Assembly (NCBI GenBank): GCA_964584665.1
Contig: CAZPAO010000006.1
Coordinates: 55,223 to 119,222, forward strand
DNA length: 64,000 nucleotides
Source of the DNA: DASUBN01 sp964584665
Lineage (GTDB): Bacteria > Pseudomonadota > Gammaproteobacteria > Natronospirales > REEB76
Reading direction: 5' to 3'
Shown: piece after piece, positions 35,360-43,159 of the stretch
Layout: every line of letters starts with the position of its first letter
How positions within the stretch are numbered: the first letter of the stretch is position 1
Translations under genes and position numbers: made by a program
The notes under the pieces: generated by a model
The model's input: the letters and a program-made list of their open reading frames with translations, nothing else
Told to the model about the DNA's origin: nothing
Databases searched by the model: none

Positions 35360-35991
35360 ACGCCCCATCTCCGCACCGACCCAAGCGCGCCCTGATCCTG
35401 ATAGACGTGCAGAACGAATACGTGACAGGGAAACTGCTCATCGAGTATCCGGACGTGGGCCTCTCGCTGGCCAATATCTCGCGGGCCGCGCAAGGCGCCA
35501 TCGAGGCTGGCATCCCGATCGTGGTGGTCCAGCAGGATGCCCCGCCCGGCTCGCCCATCTTCGCCAAGGGCAGTCACGGGTGGGAACTGCACGCTTCCGT
35601 GGCCGGCATCCCGAGAGCCCATCACATCGGGAAGGCCCTGCCCTCGGCGTTCGCGGGCACGGACTTGAGGGACTGGCTGCGTGCCCATGAGATAGAGACG
35701 CTCGTCATCGCCGGCTACATGACCCAGAACTGCAACGACGCAACCGCCCGCCAAGCCGTGCACGAAGGTTGGTCGGTCGAATACCTGAGCGATGCGACCG
35801 GTGCCGTCCCCTATAGCAACCGCGCCGGCCATGCCAGCGCCGAGGAGATACACCGGCTCTACTGCGTGGTGTTGCAATCCCGTTTCGCCGCGGTCATGAG
35901 CACCGACGAATGGCTGCATGCGATACAGCACGGCACGGCGCCGGAGCGCAGTGGCGTCTATGCTTCAAATAGGAAAGCCCTGCTCGGATGA
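35356..35991 (+). CDS. Isochorismatase-like cysteine hydrolase
   Basis: 211 residues with the full catalytic triad of the family: D17 (LILIDVQN), K93 (HIGKALPSAF) and C126 in GYMTQNCNDATAR. Such enzymes hydrolyse amides or carbamoyl compounds (nicotinamidase, N-carbamoyl hydrolases, isochorismatase). Coupled to the preceding DMT exporter and, with the GlxA-like regulator, forms a small detoxification or salvage module; substrate unknown. Confidence 0.87.
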   Translation: MNAPSPHRPKRALILIDVQNEYVTGKLLIEYPDVGLSLANISRAAQGAIEAGIPIVVVQQDAPPGSPIFAKGSHGWELHASVAGIPRAHHIGKALPSAFAGTDLRDWLRAHEIETLVIAGYMTQNCNDATARQAVHEGWSVEYLSDATGAVPYSNRAGHASAEEIHRLYCVVLQSRFAAVMSTDEWLHAIQHGTAPERSGVYASNRKALLG

Positions 35992-35997
35992 TTTCGC

Positions 35998-36567
35998 TCA
36001 ACCGCCCAAAGGACCCTGCCGCTGGGCGGCGAGGGTCGCCGTGGCGGTCTGGCGCAAGGCCTGAGCCAGGGCTTCCGGCTTGCACTGCACTTCGCCCATG
36101 AGCCAGGCGGTCACCGGCGCGAGCAGGCTCTCGGCGATCTGGGTCGCCGCCAGCCGCGGCGGGATGAGGAGCGGATGCGGACTGCCCACCCGGTCCAGCT
36201 TGAAGCGTTCTTCGATCAACTCCACCAGCACCGCCGTCATCACCTCCCGGGCCGGTCCTTTGAACATGCCGGGGACCACGGCCCTGTTCTCCCAGAAGTG
36301 GTCCATGAGCAGCTTCAGTTCCGCGGTGTTGTCCTGCACCCGCATCGCATCCGCCAGTATGGTCAGCGGGATCCTGAGGCTGGCGGCGAAGATGTCGTCC
36401 TTGCTGCTGAAGTGCTCGTAGAAGGTGGAGCGGCTGATTCCCGCCTTGGCGATGATGTCGTCCACCGTGATCTCGGCATAGGGCCGGTCCAGTACGATGC
36501 TGAAGAAGGCTCCGAACAGGGCCTGGTGGGTGCGCTCCACGCGCTTGTCTATCGCTGCTTCCTTCAC
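35998..36567 (-). CDS. TetR/AcrR-family transcription regulator
   Basis: 189 residues from GTG at 36567 (GAGGGGAGAG upstream). Helix-turn-helix ITVDDIIAKAGISRSTFYEHFSSKDDIFAA at about 33-62, C-terminal domain of the TetR_C type. Divergent from the membrane protein gene at 36682, which it may control through the inverted repeat at 36600-36626. Confidence 0.86.
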   Translation of the reverse strand: MKEAAIDKRVERTHQALFGAFFSIVLDRPYAEITVDDIIAKAGISRSTFYEHFSSKDDIFAASLRIPLTILADAMRVQDNTAELKLLMDHFWENRAVVPGMFKGPAREVMTAVLVELIEERFKLDRVGSPHPLLIPPRLAATQIAESLLAPVTAWLMGEVQCKPEALAQALRQTATATLAAQRQGPLGG

Positions 36568-36599
36568 GGCTCTCCCCTCACCTGGATATCTGCACGATA

Positions 36600-36626
36600 C
36601 CGGACACAGCCGCCTGCTTTGTCCGG
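36600..36626. promoter_or_regulatory. Inverted repeat in the divergent TetR/membrane-protein region
   Basis: CCGGACA and TGTCCGG are perfect 7-base arms separated by 13 bases, 33 bases before the TetR start. Candidate TetR operator. Confidence 0.45.
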
Positions 36627-36681
36627 CAACTCTTGGACGGGCCCCGGTAAGCTTGGTTCCATCCTATCAGGAGGCCATGCC

Positions 36682-37347
36682 ATGCAGACCGCCGTGAACG
36701 ACCACACCGCCCCCACCGCGGGCATCCTGCTCATCGCCGCCACCCTGTTCTCGGTGCTGGCCATGGCGCACCACCCCGCCGTCACGGTACCCGACATCAA
36801 GACCGCCATGGAACAGCTCAGGGCCATGGCGGATCTCGCCGCCTGGGTGCACGGCATCCTCATCGCCCTGATGCTCGCCATCTACTGGGCGCTCACGGAA
36901 TACTCCCTCCGGCGCGGCGTGCAGAAGCCCATGGTGCGGGCCGGACTCGTCTTCTACGGCGCGGGCGTGGTGGCCATGATCGGCGCCGCCGCCGTCTCAG
37001 GTTTCGTCACCGCCAAGGTTCCCAATCTCGCCCCCAATCCCAACGAGATGGACCTGCGCATCATGGCGGAACTCATCAACTACAGCGCGGTGCTGAACCA
37101 GACCATGGCCAACATCGGCGCCGTGGCCATGTCCGCCGGCATCCTGGCCTGGTCCATCGGCCTGGTGCACAGCCCCGGTGCGCCGCGCATCGTGGGCTCC
37201 ATCGGGATCTTGGCGGGCCTGGCGCCGGCCCTGCTGCTCATCACCGGCGGGATGCACTTGAACGTGCAAGGGATGATGATGGTCGTCCTGATACAGGGCG
37301 TCTGGAACATCGGGGTCGGCGTGCTGCTCATCGCCAGGCGTGTCTGA
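36682..37347 (+). CDS. Membrane protein, six helices, unknown
   Basis: 221 residues from the ATG at 36682, set by AGGAGG at 36669-36674. Helices include GILLIAATLFSVLAMAHHPAV, WVHGILIALMLAIYWAL, GLVFYGAGVVAMIGAAAVSGF, MANIGAVAMSAGILAWSIGL, GSIGILAGLAPALLLI and MMMVVLIQGVWNIGVGVLLIA. His residues at helix ends (AHH, GVH) could bind a cofactor. No family recognised. Likely controlled by the divergent TetR gene. Confidence 0.7.
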   Translation: MQTAVNDHTAPTAGILLIAATLFSVLAMAHHPAVTVPDIKTAMEQLRAMADLAAWVHGILIALMLAIYWALTEYSLRRGVQKPMVRAGLVFYGAGVVAMIGAAAVSGFVTAKVPNLAPNPNEMDLRIMAELINYSAVLNQTMANIGAVAMSAGILAWSIGLVHSPGAPRIVGSIGILAGLAPALLLITGGMHLNVQGMMMVVLIQGVWNIGVGVLLIARRV

Positions 37348-37366
37348 GGCCGGGCGGCCCCGGCCT
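37347..37366 (+). terminator. Hairpin after the six-helix membrane protein gene
   Basis: 8-bp stem (37347-37354 with 37359-37366) starting at the stop codon; only a short pyrimidine tail follows, so a weak terminator. Confidence 0.4.
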
Positions 37367-37442
37367 CCGGTCTGTTGCTTAAAAGGGCGGATGCTCTAGA
37401 GTGGGGATGAGAAGGTGCATCCAGCACCTCTAGGGGAACTCC

Positions 37443-37793
37443 ATGAGCATAGCGAGACCCGGCCGGACGGCTGTCGCCTCCACGCTGTTCTGGCTCAGCG
37501 GCGGCTTGCTGCTCCTGCTGGCCCTGTCCCTCGGCACTTTCGCCACCTCGGCCCAGGCTCCGCGGAATGCGGGCATCGTGCCGCTGATCATGCTGGCGTG
37601 GGCGCTGTTCCACCTCGTGGGCGGGTTCGCCTTGCGCAAGCGGAAGTGGGGCTACCGCTGGTGGGCCGTCGGCCTCTGCCTCTCATCCGTGGCGGCGGTA
37701 TTGCTCTTGCTGGTCCCGGCCACCCTCGTCATCCTGGTGTTGGACGTCATCGCGCTGGCATCGGTCGCGAGCGACTGGCGGGGTGGTCGCTGA
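37443..37793 (+). CDS. Small four-helix membrane protein
   Basis: 116 residues with four hydrophobic segments (LFWLSGGLLLLLALSLGTF, GIVPLIMLAWALFHLVGGFAL, WWAVGLCLSSVAAVLLLL, ATLVILVLDVIALASVAS). AGGGGA precedes the ATG, and an AGGTGC-ATCCA-GCACCT hairpin (37413-37429) lies in the leader. Function unknown. Confidence 0.65.
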   Translation: MSIARPGRTAVASTLFWLSGGLLLLLALSLGTFATSAQAPRNAGIVPLIMLAWALFHLVGGFALRKRKWGYRWWAVGLCLSSVAAVLLLLVPATLVILVLDVIALASVASDWRGGR

Positions 37794-37811
37794 GGGATGA
37801 GGGGTGTGCGC

Positions 37812-38162
37812 TCAGGCGCTCGCTTCGCCGTTCGGATTTCGGGCGTGCAGACGTTCCAAGTGCGGATTGGTGGCCTGGCAGTAGATGCGCTTGAAGGTCC
37901 TGCTATAGAGGCGATAAGGATGCCGCGGCCCGGGGTACTTCGTCGGCAGGCACTCGAGATGCTCGATCTTCGACACTTCGTACTTGTGCCAACCCGTGTG
38001 TTTCCGGAACTCATCTGCCCCGGCTATCTGGAATCCGCACAGGAGATCCACCCCGGCAGCATCGCTGCCGTACATATGCGGCTCGATGATGCGGGAATAC
38101 CCCTCATACAGGAATTGCATCAGCTGCTGTCCCTCTATCGCCTGGAAGATCAATAAGTACAT
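37812..38162 (-). CDS. Stand-alone WYL-like domain protein
   Basis: 116 residues. AIEGQQLMQFLYEGYSRIIEPHMYG, then a strand region and HKYEVSKIEHLECLPTKYPGPR follow the WYL domain pattern (…I.Y.G..R.VEPH..G…W..F.L.RI..L..L…F..PR). WYL domains bind nucleotides or other ligands and are usually fused to helix-turn-helix proteins; here no DNA-binding part is visible. Role unknown. Confidence 0.6.
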   Translation of the reverse strand: MYLLIFQAIEGQQLMQFLYEGYSRIIEPHMYGSDAAGVDLLCGFQIAGADEFRKHTGWHKYEVSKIEHLECLPTKYPGPRHPYRLYSRTFKRIYCQATNPHLERLHARNPNGEASA

Positions 38163-38280
38163 GGGTCACCGCCTGGACTGACTCTAAGCGGCATCAGGCA
38201 CCGACCATGAGTGGCGGCTCACAGTTCGTGGAATTGAGTAAAGCAAAAGCATCCGGTAGCACGACACATCGCGCACAAGG

Positions 38281-38304
38281 AAAGGGGCGCTTGCGCGCCC
38301 CTTT
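38281..38304 (-). terminator. Terminator of the second exported methyltransferase gene
   Basis: 10-bp stem (38281-38290 with 38295-38304, loop TTGC). On the minus strand the stem ends in TTT and continues CCTTG; 25 bases past the stop codon. Confidence 0.7.
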
Positions 38305-38329
38305 CCATCCGACATCTGAACTTGCCGGC

Positions 38330-39094
38330 TTATTTCGCGGGCTTCTTGAACCGGAAGATGAACTGATCGTTGTGGCCGGACATGGGCGGTTTGTAAGAGA
38401 CCTGCTTGTGGTCGTCCGCCGGGTTCTTGAGCGCGTCGCTGGAACCATCGAACACGAAGCCTGCCGCCTCCACTTCCTTCTTCACCGCTTCCGGGTCCAC
38501 CCGGTGCGTGGTGTCGGTGGAACTGAAGCCGGAACCTGCCGGGGCCACGTTATCCACCACCACGAAGTAGCCGCCCGGCTTCAGGGCATCGAACACCTTC
38601 TTGTCGAAGGCGGCCATGTCCACCGGGCCCATGAACTTGTCGTGGTAATCATGGTAGTTCTGGTTGGTGAACACGAGATCCACCTGTTCCGGCAGCTTGA
38701 GGTCACCGGCACCGCCGCGGATAAGGCTAACGTTCTTGTAGTCGCCGGCCACGAGCTTCTGCCAGTTGGCGTAGCTCTCGCCCACGTATTGCTGGTACCC
38801 GTCCGGCCAGACGGTGTAGACGTGGCCCTTGTCGCCCACGATGCCGCTGAAGACCTTGGTCCAATACCCTTCGCCCGGGACCAGCTCCGCCACCTTCTGC
38901 CCCGGCTTCACCTGGGCGAAAGTCATGATGGCCGCGGTCTGATGGTGCGCGTCATCCGCTGCATCATCCTTGCGGGCCGGCGCGTTGAGCGCGGCGGTCA
39001 CGTATGCGGGTGTGGAGGCGGTATCGCCGGCCGGCGCGCTGAAAGCGGCCAGGGGCGCGGTGAAGGCTATCGCGGCTAGGGCAAGACGGCGCAT
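38330..39094 (-). CDS. Exported class I SAM-dependent methyltransferase-like protein (copy 2)
   Basis: 254 residues from the ATG at 39094 (AGGAG, spacing 7). Signal peptide MRRLALAAIAFTAPLAAFSA, then the same methyltransferase fold as the protein at 24546: VAELVPGEGYWTKVF, VDLVFTNQNYHDYHDKFMGP, ALKPGGYFVVVDNVAP and the shared ending FIFRFKKPA. The two differ mostly in the 140-165 region and near the C-terminus. COG4798-like. Substrate and SAM source unknown. Confidence 0.8.
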   Translation of the reverse strand: MRRLALAAIAFTAPLAAFSAPAGDTASTPAYVTAALNAPARKDDAADDAHHQTAAIMTFAQVKPGQKVAELVPGEGYWTKVFSGIVGDKGHVYTVWPDGYQQYVGESYANWQKLVAGDYKNVSLIRGGAGDLKLPEQVDLVFTNQNYHDYHDKFMGPVDMAAFDKKVFDALKPGGYFVVVDNVAPAGSGFSSTDTTHRVDPEAVKKEVEAAGFVFDGSSDALKNPADDHKQVSYKPPMSGHNDQFIFRFKKPAK

Positions 39095-39269
39095 ACGGGG
39101 CTCCTGGGTGGAAACTGGGGACCCAACTATAGACCCGCGCAAGCCGGATAGTTCCCGCACCGGCCCTCTACGGAATCTGATTTATTCCTGAAATGCCGCC
39201 GCCCGCCGAACCTCTGGACTAGGCTTAGGTCCACTCCTAAGGCAGATTCGTCAGCAGGAGGTCTTCAGG

Positions 39270-40070
39270 ATGCGTATCGCGAGCATGGGTCATGCGGTCT
39301 TCGCGGCGGTGATGATCGCCGTCGGCGTGCTGGGGCTGGTGAAGAGCGAATACGTGGCGATATGGAACGGGGTGCCCAAGGGCTTCCCCGCCGGCGAGGT
39401 CCTGCCCTATCTCTGCGCCTTCGTCGCCCTGGCCTGCGGTCTCGGCCTGCTCTGGCCGCGCACCGCGGCACTCGCCGCCCGCGTGCTGCTGGCCTATCTG
39501 CTGCTCTGGATGCTGATCTTCAAGGGACGCTTCATCCTGCTCGCGCCGCTGGAGGAAGGCTCGTACCAGAGTTGCGGCGAGAACGCGGTGATCGTGGCGG
39601 GAGCCTGGGTGCTGTATGCCTGGTTCGCGGATGACTGGGACCGTCGCAGGCTCGGTTTCGCCACCGGCGACAGGGGCGTGCGCATCGCGCGGGTGCTCTA
39701 CGGCCTCGCTCTCATCGCCTTCGGCCTGTCCCATTTCTTCTACGTGCAGTTCACCACGCCCTTGGTGCCCACCTGGCTGCCCATACATGACGCCTGGGCC
39801 TACATCACCGGCACCACTTACCTCGCGGCGGGCGTGGCGGTGCTCACTGGCGTGTTGGCGCGGCTCGCCGCCGCGCTCTCGGCCCTGCAGATGGGATTGT
39901 TCCTGCTGCTGGTGTGGCTGCCCCTCGTCGCTGCCGGCAAGATGAGCGACTTCAACTGGGGCGAGCTGGTGGCCACGTGCGTCCTGACTGCGGGCGCCTG
40001 GGTCGTGGCGGACTCATATAAAGGGATGCCCTGGCTTTCCATCGGAAGACCTCAGCACTCCTCGTCCTGA
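39270..40070 (+). CDS. DoxX-like multi-pass membrane protein
   Basis: 266 residues, seven or eight helices: two DoxX-like halves, with VLYGLALIAFGLSHFFYVQFTTPLVPTWLP in the second half being typical of the family. GGAGG lies 11 bases before the ATG. Function unknown. Confidence 0.72.
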   Translation: MRIASMGHAVFAAVMIAVGVLGLVKSEYVAIWNGVPKGFPAGEVLPYLCAFVALACGLGLLWPRTAALAARVLLAYLLLWMLIFKGRFILLAPLEEGSYQSCGENAVIVAGAWVLYAWFADDWDRRRLGFATGDRGVRIARVLYGLALIAFGLSHFFYVQFTTPLVPTWLPIHDAWAYITGTTYLAAGVAVLTGVLARLAAALSALQMGLFLLLVWLPLVAAGKMSDFNWGELVATCVLTAGAWVVADSYKGMPWLSIGRPQHSSS

Positions 40071-40124
40071 AGACGCGGGTATGATGGCCTGACCGTCCGC
40101 AGAGGCGGCTGGGGAGCATCTCAC

Positions 40125-41087
40125 GTGAAAGCCATCGTCTACAGCGAGTACGGCGCGCCCGAAGCCGTACTAAAGCTCGGGGAAGTTGAGAAGCCCGTCC
40201 CCAAGGACGGCGAAGTGGTGGTGAAGGTCCGCGCCGCTTCCGTGAATGCGCTGGACTGGCACTTCGTGCGCGGCCAGCCTTATCTCGCCCGCATCATGAT
40301 GGGTCTGCGCAGACCCAGGATCAAAGGCCTCGGGGTGGACGTCGCCGGCCTGGTCGAGACAGTGGGCGCAGGCGTGACCGATCTCAAGCCCGGTGACCCG
40401 GTGTTCGGGACCTGCCGCGGCGCCTTCGCCGAATATGCCTGGACCAAGCAAGACCGCCTGCTGCCGATGCCAGCGGGCCTCTCCTTCGAGGAAGCCGCTG
40501 CGGTGCCCATCGCCGGCTTCACGGCACTGCAGGCGCTGCGTGACGTGGGCAAGATCCGCGCCGGGCAGAAAGTCGCGATCGACGGCGCCGGCGGGGGCGT
40601 GGGCGGCTTCGGCGTGCTGCTGGCCAAGGCCTTCGGCACCGAAGTGACTGCCATATGCGGCCCCGGGAACCTCGACCGGATGCGCGCCCTCGGTGCGGAC
40701 CACGTGGTGGATCACACCCGCGAAGACTTCACCCGCAAAGGCCAGCGCTATGACCTCATCCTCGGCGCCAACGCCTTCCATTCCCTGCTCGATTACCGAC
40801 GCGCCCTGGCTCCCGGCGGGATCTACGTCATGACCGGCGGCGGCGGGGCCCAGATGCTCCAGGCCATGCTGCTGGCGCCGTTGCTGTCCATAGGCCAGGA
40901 CAGGAAGCTCAGCATGAAGGGCGCGAAGGCGGTCCGCCACGACCTGCTGACACTGAAAGAACTGCTGGAAGCCGAGAAGATCAGGCCATCCATAGATCGG
41001 CGCTATCCACTGAGCGAAGCGGTGGAGGCGGTGAAGTATCTTGAAGCGGGTCATGCCAGAGGCAAGGTCATCGTCACCGTACCTTGA
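40125..41087 (+). CDS. NAD(P)-dependent MDR oxidoreductase (quinone oxidoreductase-like)
   Basis: 320 residues from GTG at 40125 (GGGGAG upstream). GroES-like N-terminal domain (YGAPEAVLKLGEVEKPVP; VNALDWHFVRG), PVFGTCRGAFAEYA, and the Rossmann site GAGGGVGGFGVLLAKAFG at about 152-169. No structural zinc Cys cluster, so a zinc-free quinone oxidoreductase/RTN4IP1-like protein. Probably cytoplasmic enone or quinone reductase. Confidence 0.87.
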   Translation: MKAIVYSEYGAPEAVLKLGEVEKPVPKDGEVVVKVRAASVNALDWHFVRGQPYLARIMMGLRRPRIKGLGVDVAGLVETVGAGVTDLKPGDPVFGTCRGAFAEYAWTKQDRLLPMPAGLSFEEAAAVPIAGFTALQALRDVGKIRAGQKVAIDGAGGGVGGFGVLLAKAFGTEVTAICGPGNLDRMRALGADHVVDHTREDFTRKGQRYDLILGANAFHSLLDYRRALAPGGIYVMTGGGGAQMLQAMLLAPLLSIGQDRKLSMKGAKAVRHDLLTLKELLEAEKIRPSIDRRYPLSEAVEAVKYLEAGHARGKVIVTVP

Positions 41088-41196
41088 AGATGTCGTCTCC
41101 CAGGTCATCTCTCTAGCTGCGTGACGGGCTGGGCAATTCAATGTCGCGGGAAGCCTGTGCGCCAGTGCACTGAAACATGCCGCCGACCCATCTATG

Positions 41197-41216
41197 CTCC
41201 TGAAGACCTTCAGGAG
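41197..41216 (+). promoter_or_regulatory. Hairpin covering the ribosome site of the glycine-zipper lipoprotein gene
   Basis: CTCCTGAAG-AC-CTTCAGGAG is a perfect inverted repeat. The 3' arm contains the AGGAG Shine-Dalgarno sequence (41212-41216), 8 bases before the ATG at 41225. Folding would hide it from the ribosome. Confidence 0.55.
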
Positions 41217-41224
41217 TATCCCAA

Positions 41225-41665
41225 ATGAAAACAACCTTAGCCCTTCTCATCGCCCTCTTCTCAGTCTCTGCTCTCGTCACCGGTTGCGCCAGCACCGATT
41301 CAGGCCAATCCGTATCGCAGACGACGGACCCGACGGCCCAACGCGGCGTGATCAAATCCATCAACCAGACCAATGAGGACCAGAGCGGCCTCAATGTCGG
41401 CACGCTGATCGGCGGCGCCATCGGCGCGGTCGCCGGCCATCAGTTCGGCAACGGCCGGGGCAACACCGCAGCCACCGTCGCCGGCGCAGTCGGCGGCGCG
41501 GTCATCGGCACCCAGGTGGACAAGAACAGCCAGGCCCAGATGTTCAAGATCGGCGTGCGCCTGAACGACGGCAGCATGGTGACCGTGAACCAGAAGGGCA
41601 GCGTGGCTGACCTGAAGGTCGGCCAGCGGGTTAAGATCGTGGACGACAAGGTCTATCCGGTCTAA
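41225..41665 (+). CDS. Glycine-zipper (SlyB/PcP-like) outer-membrane lipoprotein
   Basis: 146 residues. Lipoprotein signal (SALVTGC), then the 2TM glycine-zipper region GTLIGGAIGAVAGHQFGNGRGNTAATVAGAVGGAVIGTQ (about 59-97) and a C-terminal beta domain that ends in VKIVDDKVYPV. SlyB-like proteins sit in the outer membrane and are stress-linked. The ribosome site lies in a hairpin, so translation is probably regulated. Confidence 0.86.
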   Translation: MKTTLALLIALFSVSALVTGCASTDSGQSVSQTTDPTAQRGVIKSINQTNEDQSGLNVGTLIGGAIGAVAGHQFGNGRGNTAATVAGAVGGAVIGTQVDKNSQAQMFKIGVRLNDGSMVTVNQKGSVADLKVGQRVKIVDDKVYPV

Positions 41666-41678
41666 CTCTATACTCTGA

Positions 41679-41722
41679 GCCTGTCCTGATCGCTACAGGA
41701 TCCTGATAGCGGCAGGACAGGC
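41679..41722 (+). terminator. Long imperfect hairpin after the lipoprotein gene
   Basis: A 10-bp outer stem (41679-41688 with 41713-41722) and a 5-bp inner stem (41691-41695 with 41707-41711) enclose the palindrome CAGGATCCTG. It starts 14 bases after the stop; only a pyrimidine-poor tail follows, so it may be an mRNA 3' stabiliser as much as a terminator. Confidence 0.5.
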
Positions 41723-41739
41723 CTATCTGGCTTAATACT

Positions 41740-41767
41740 CTCCTGCCGGGATCGTCCCGGCCAGGAG
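41740..41767 (+). promoter_or_regulatory. Strong hairpin covering the ribosome site of the PEP-mutase-like gene
   Basis: CTCCT-GCCGGGA pairs with TCCCGGC-(C)-AGGAG: 12 bp, one bulged C, loop TCG. The AGGAG Shine-Dalgarno (41763-41767) is completely paired, 6 bases before the ATG at 41773. Confidence 0.6.
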
Positions 41768-41772
41768 AGACC

Positions 41773-42621
41773 ATGAGCAAGCTGCCCTCCCAGTCCACCT
41801 CCCAGTCGATCAAGACCGCTGAATTCCGCCGTCTCCATGGCTCACGTCCGCTGGTGCTGCCCAATGCCTGGGACGCCGCCTCCGCGCGATTGATGGAAGA
41901 CGCCGGCGCCAAGGCCATCGCCACTACCAGCGCCGGCATATCCTGGAGCCACGGCTGCAACGACGGCCAGACCCTCACCCGAGACGAGATGCTGGCGGCC
42001 ATCGGCCGCATCGTGCGCCGGGTACAAGTGCCAGTGACGGCGGACATCGAGGGCGGTTACGGCAGCGGGCTCCCGAGCGACGTGGCCGAGACGGTCCGCG
42101 CAGTAGTGGCGCTCGGCATCGCCGGCATCAACCTCGAGGATTCCCCCGGCCGCACCGGCCAGAAGCTGCTGGAGCCTGAAGAACAGGCGGCGCGCATCGC
42201 GGCCGCCCGGGAAGCGGCACGCGCGAGCGGCTGCGATCTCGTGATCAATGCCCGGGTCGATGTCTACATGCTCGGGGTGGGCGCGCCGGAGACGAGGCTC
42301 GCGGAGACCTGCCGCCGGGCTGCCCTCTACCGCGCGGCCGGCGCCGACTGCGTGTTCGTGCCGGGCGTGATCGACCGGGACACCATCGCAGCGCTGGTGG
42401 CAGGTGTCGGCGGGCCACTCAACATCATGGCGATGCAGGGCGCACCCAGCACGGCTGAACTGGGCACGCTCGGCGTGGCCCGAGTGAGTTCGGGTCCCTT
42501 GATCACACAGGTCGCGTTCGCAGCCATCCACCGCGTGACGCGTGAACTGCTGGAACAGGGCAGCTACGGCGAAGGCGAAGCACTACCTTCGTTCAGCGAC
42601 CTCCGGGCCTTGTTCACTTAG
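41773..42621 (+). CDS. Isocitrate lyase/PEP mutase-family protein
   Basis: 282 residues, TIM-barrel fold of the PEP mutase superfamily: LVLPNAWDAASARLMEDAGAKAIATTSAGI, PVTADIEGGYG (metal-binding D/E), GINLEDSPG and VINARVDVY. The KKCGH loop of isocitrate lyase is absent, as in the 2-methylisocitrate lyase-like/oxaloacetate decarboxylase subgroup. Probably cleaves or rearranges a small 2-oxo or phosphonate compound; substrate unknown. The ribosome site is inside a strong hairpin. Confidence 0.83.
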   Translation: MSKLPSQSTSQSIKTAEFRRLHGSRPLVLPNAWDAASARLMEDAGAKAIATTSAGISWSHGCNDGQTLTRDEMLAAIGRIVRRVQVPVTADIEGGYGSGLPSDVAETVRAVVALGIAGINLEDSPGRTGQKLLEPEEQAARIAAAREAARASGCDLVINARVDVYMLGVGAPETRLAETCRRAALYRAAGADCVFVPGVIDRDTIAALVAGVGGPLNIMAMQGAPSTAELGTLGVARVSSGPLITQVAFAAIHRVTRELLEQGSYGEGEALPSFSDLRALFT

Positions 42622-42680
42622 CATCGCTCAGGCGGCGAAATGCGGGGCAGCGCACGGACCGTGCGCCTGCAAGCCATTAA

Positions 42681-42707
42681 CTTGCTCAGAGGCACCTCTA
42701 GAGCAAG
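42681..42707 (+). promoter_or_regulatory. Hairpin reaching into the ribosome site of the Pro/Thr-rich protein gene
   Basis: CTTGCTCAGAGG (42681-42692) pairs with CCTCTAGAGCAAG (42695-42707) with one bulge. The 3' arm takes in the first half of AAGGAG (42705-42710). Confidence 0.45.
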
Positions 42708-42716
42708 GAGATGAGC

Positions 42717-43061
42717 ATGAAACATCTGTCGGTAACCCTATCGGGATTACTCTTAGGCCTGGCAGCGTTCACTGCGACTGCGCAGCCGCCGAGCACCACG
42801 CCCAGCGCCACACCCACCAGCCCCAGCATGCCGACCAATCCGAATCCGGCCAGCCCGAACACGACGCCGTCTCCGACCTATCCGAACACGCCGCCCTCGC
42901 CCACCAATCCGAACCGCCCGGTCAGGCCTCCGAGTGGCACCACTCATTGCCCGCCGGCTGGGACGCCGCCCTACACCTATCATGCTGCTCCCGCCTCTTC
43001 GACGAACCACATGTCCACGCCGCCGCCCACTGCCTCGACCGGCTTGCCGCCCTGCGGCTGA
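42717..43061 (+). CDS. Secreted Pro/Thr/Ser-rich protein
   Basis: 114 residues from the ATG at 42717; the ATG at 42711 directly abuts the AAGGAG ribosome site and is unlikely. Signal peptide MKHLSVTLSGLLLGLAAFTA, then a low-complexity region of SPT/PNP/TPS repeats and a short segment with two Cys. Such extended regions are usually cell-envelope or secreted spacers. No domain recognised. Confidence 0.6.
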   Translation: MKHLSVTLSGLLLGLAAFTATAQPPSTTPSATPTSPSMPTNPNPASPNTTPSPTYPNTPPSPTNPNRPVRPPSGTTHCPPAGTPPYTYHAAPASSTNHMSTPPPTASTGLPPCG

Positions 43062-43085
43062 ATCCAGTCCGGCTCCGGCGATGAA

Positions 43086-43116
43086 AAAGGCCGCTTCGGT
43101 GATCCGAAGCGGCCTT
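43086..43116. terminator. Bidirectional terminator between convergent genes
   Basis: A 13-bp perfect stem (43087-43099 with 43104-43116, loop TGAT). On the minus strand TTTTT follows, so it terminates the beta-helix gene well; it also stands 26 bases behind the Pro/Thr-rich gene. Confidence 0.82.
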
Positions 43117-43159
43117 GTACCTCAAGCTCCGATGCAAAAGCCATCGAGCACCTTCATCT

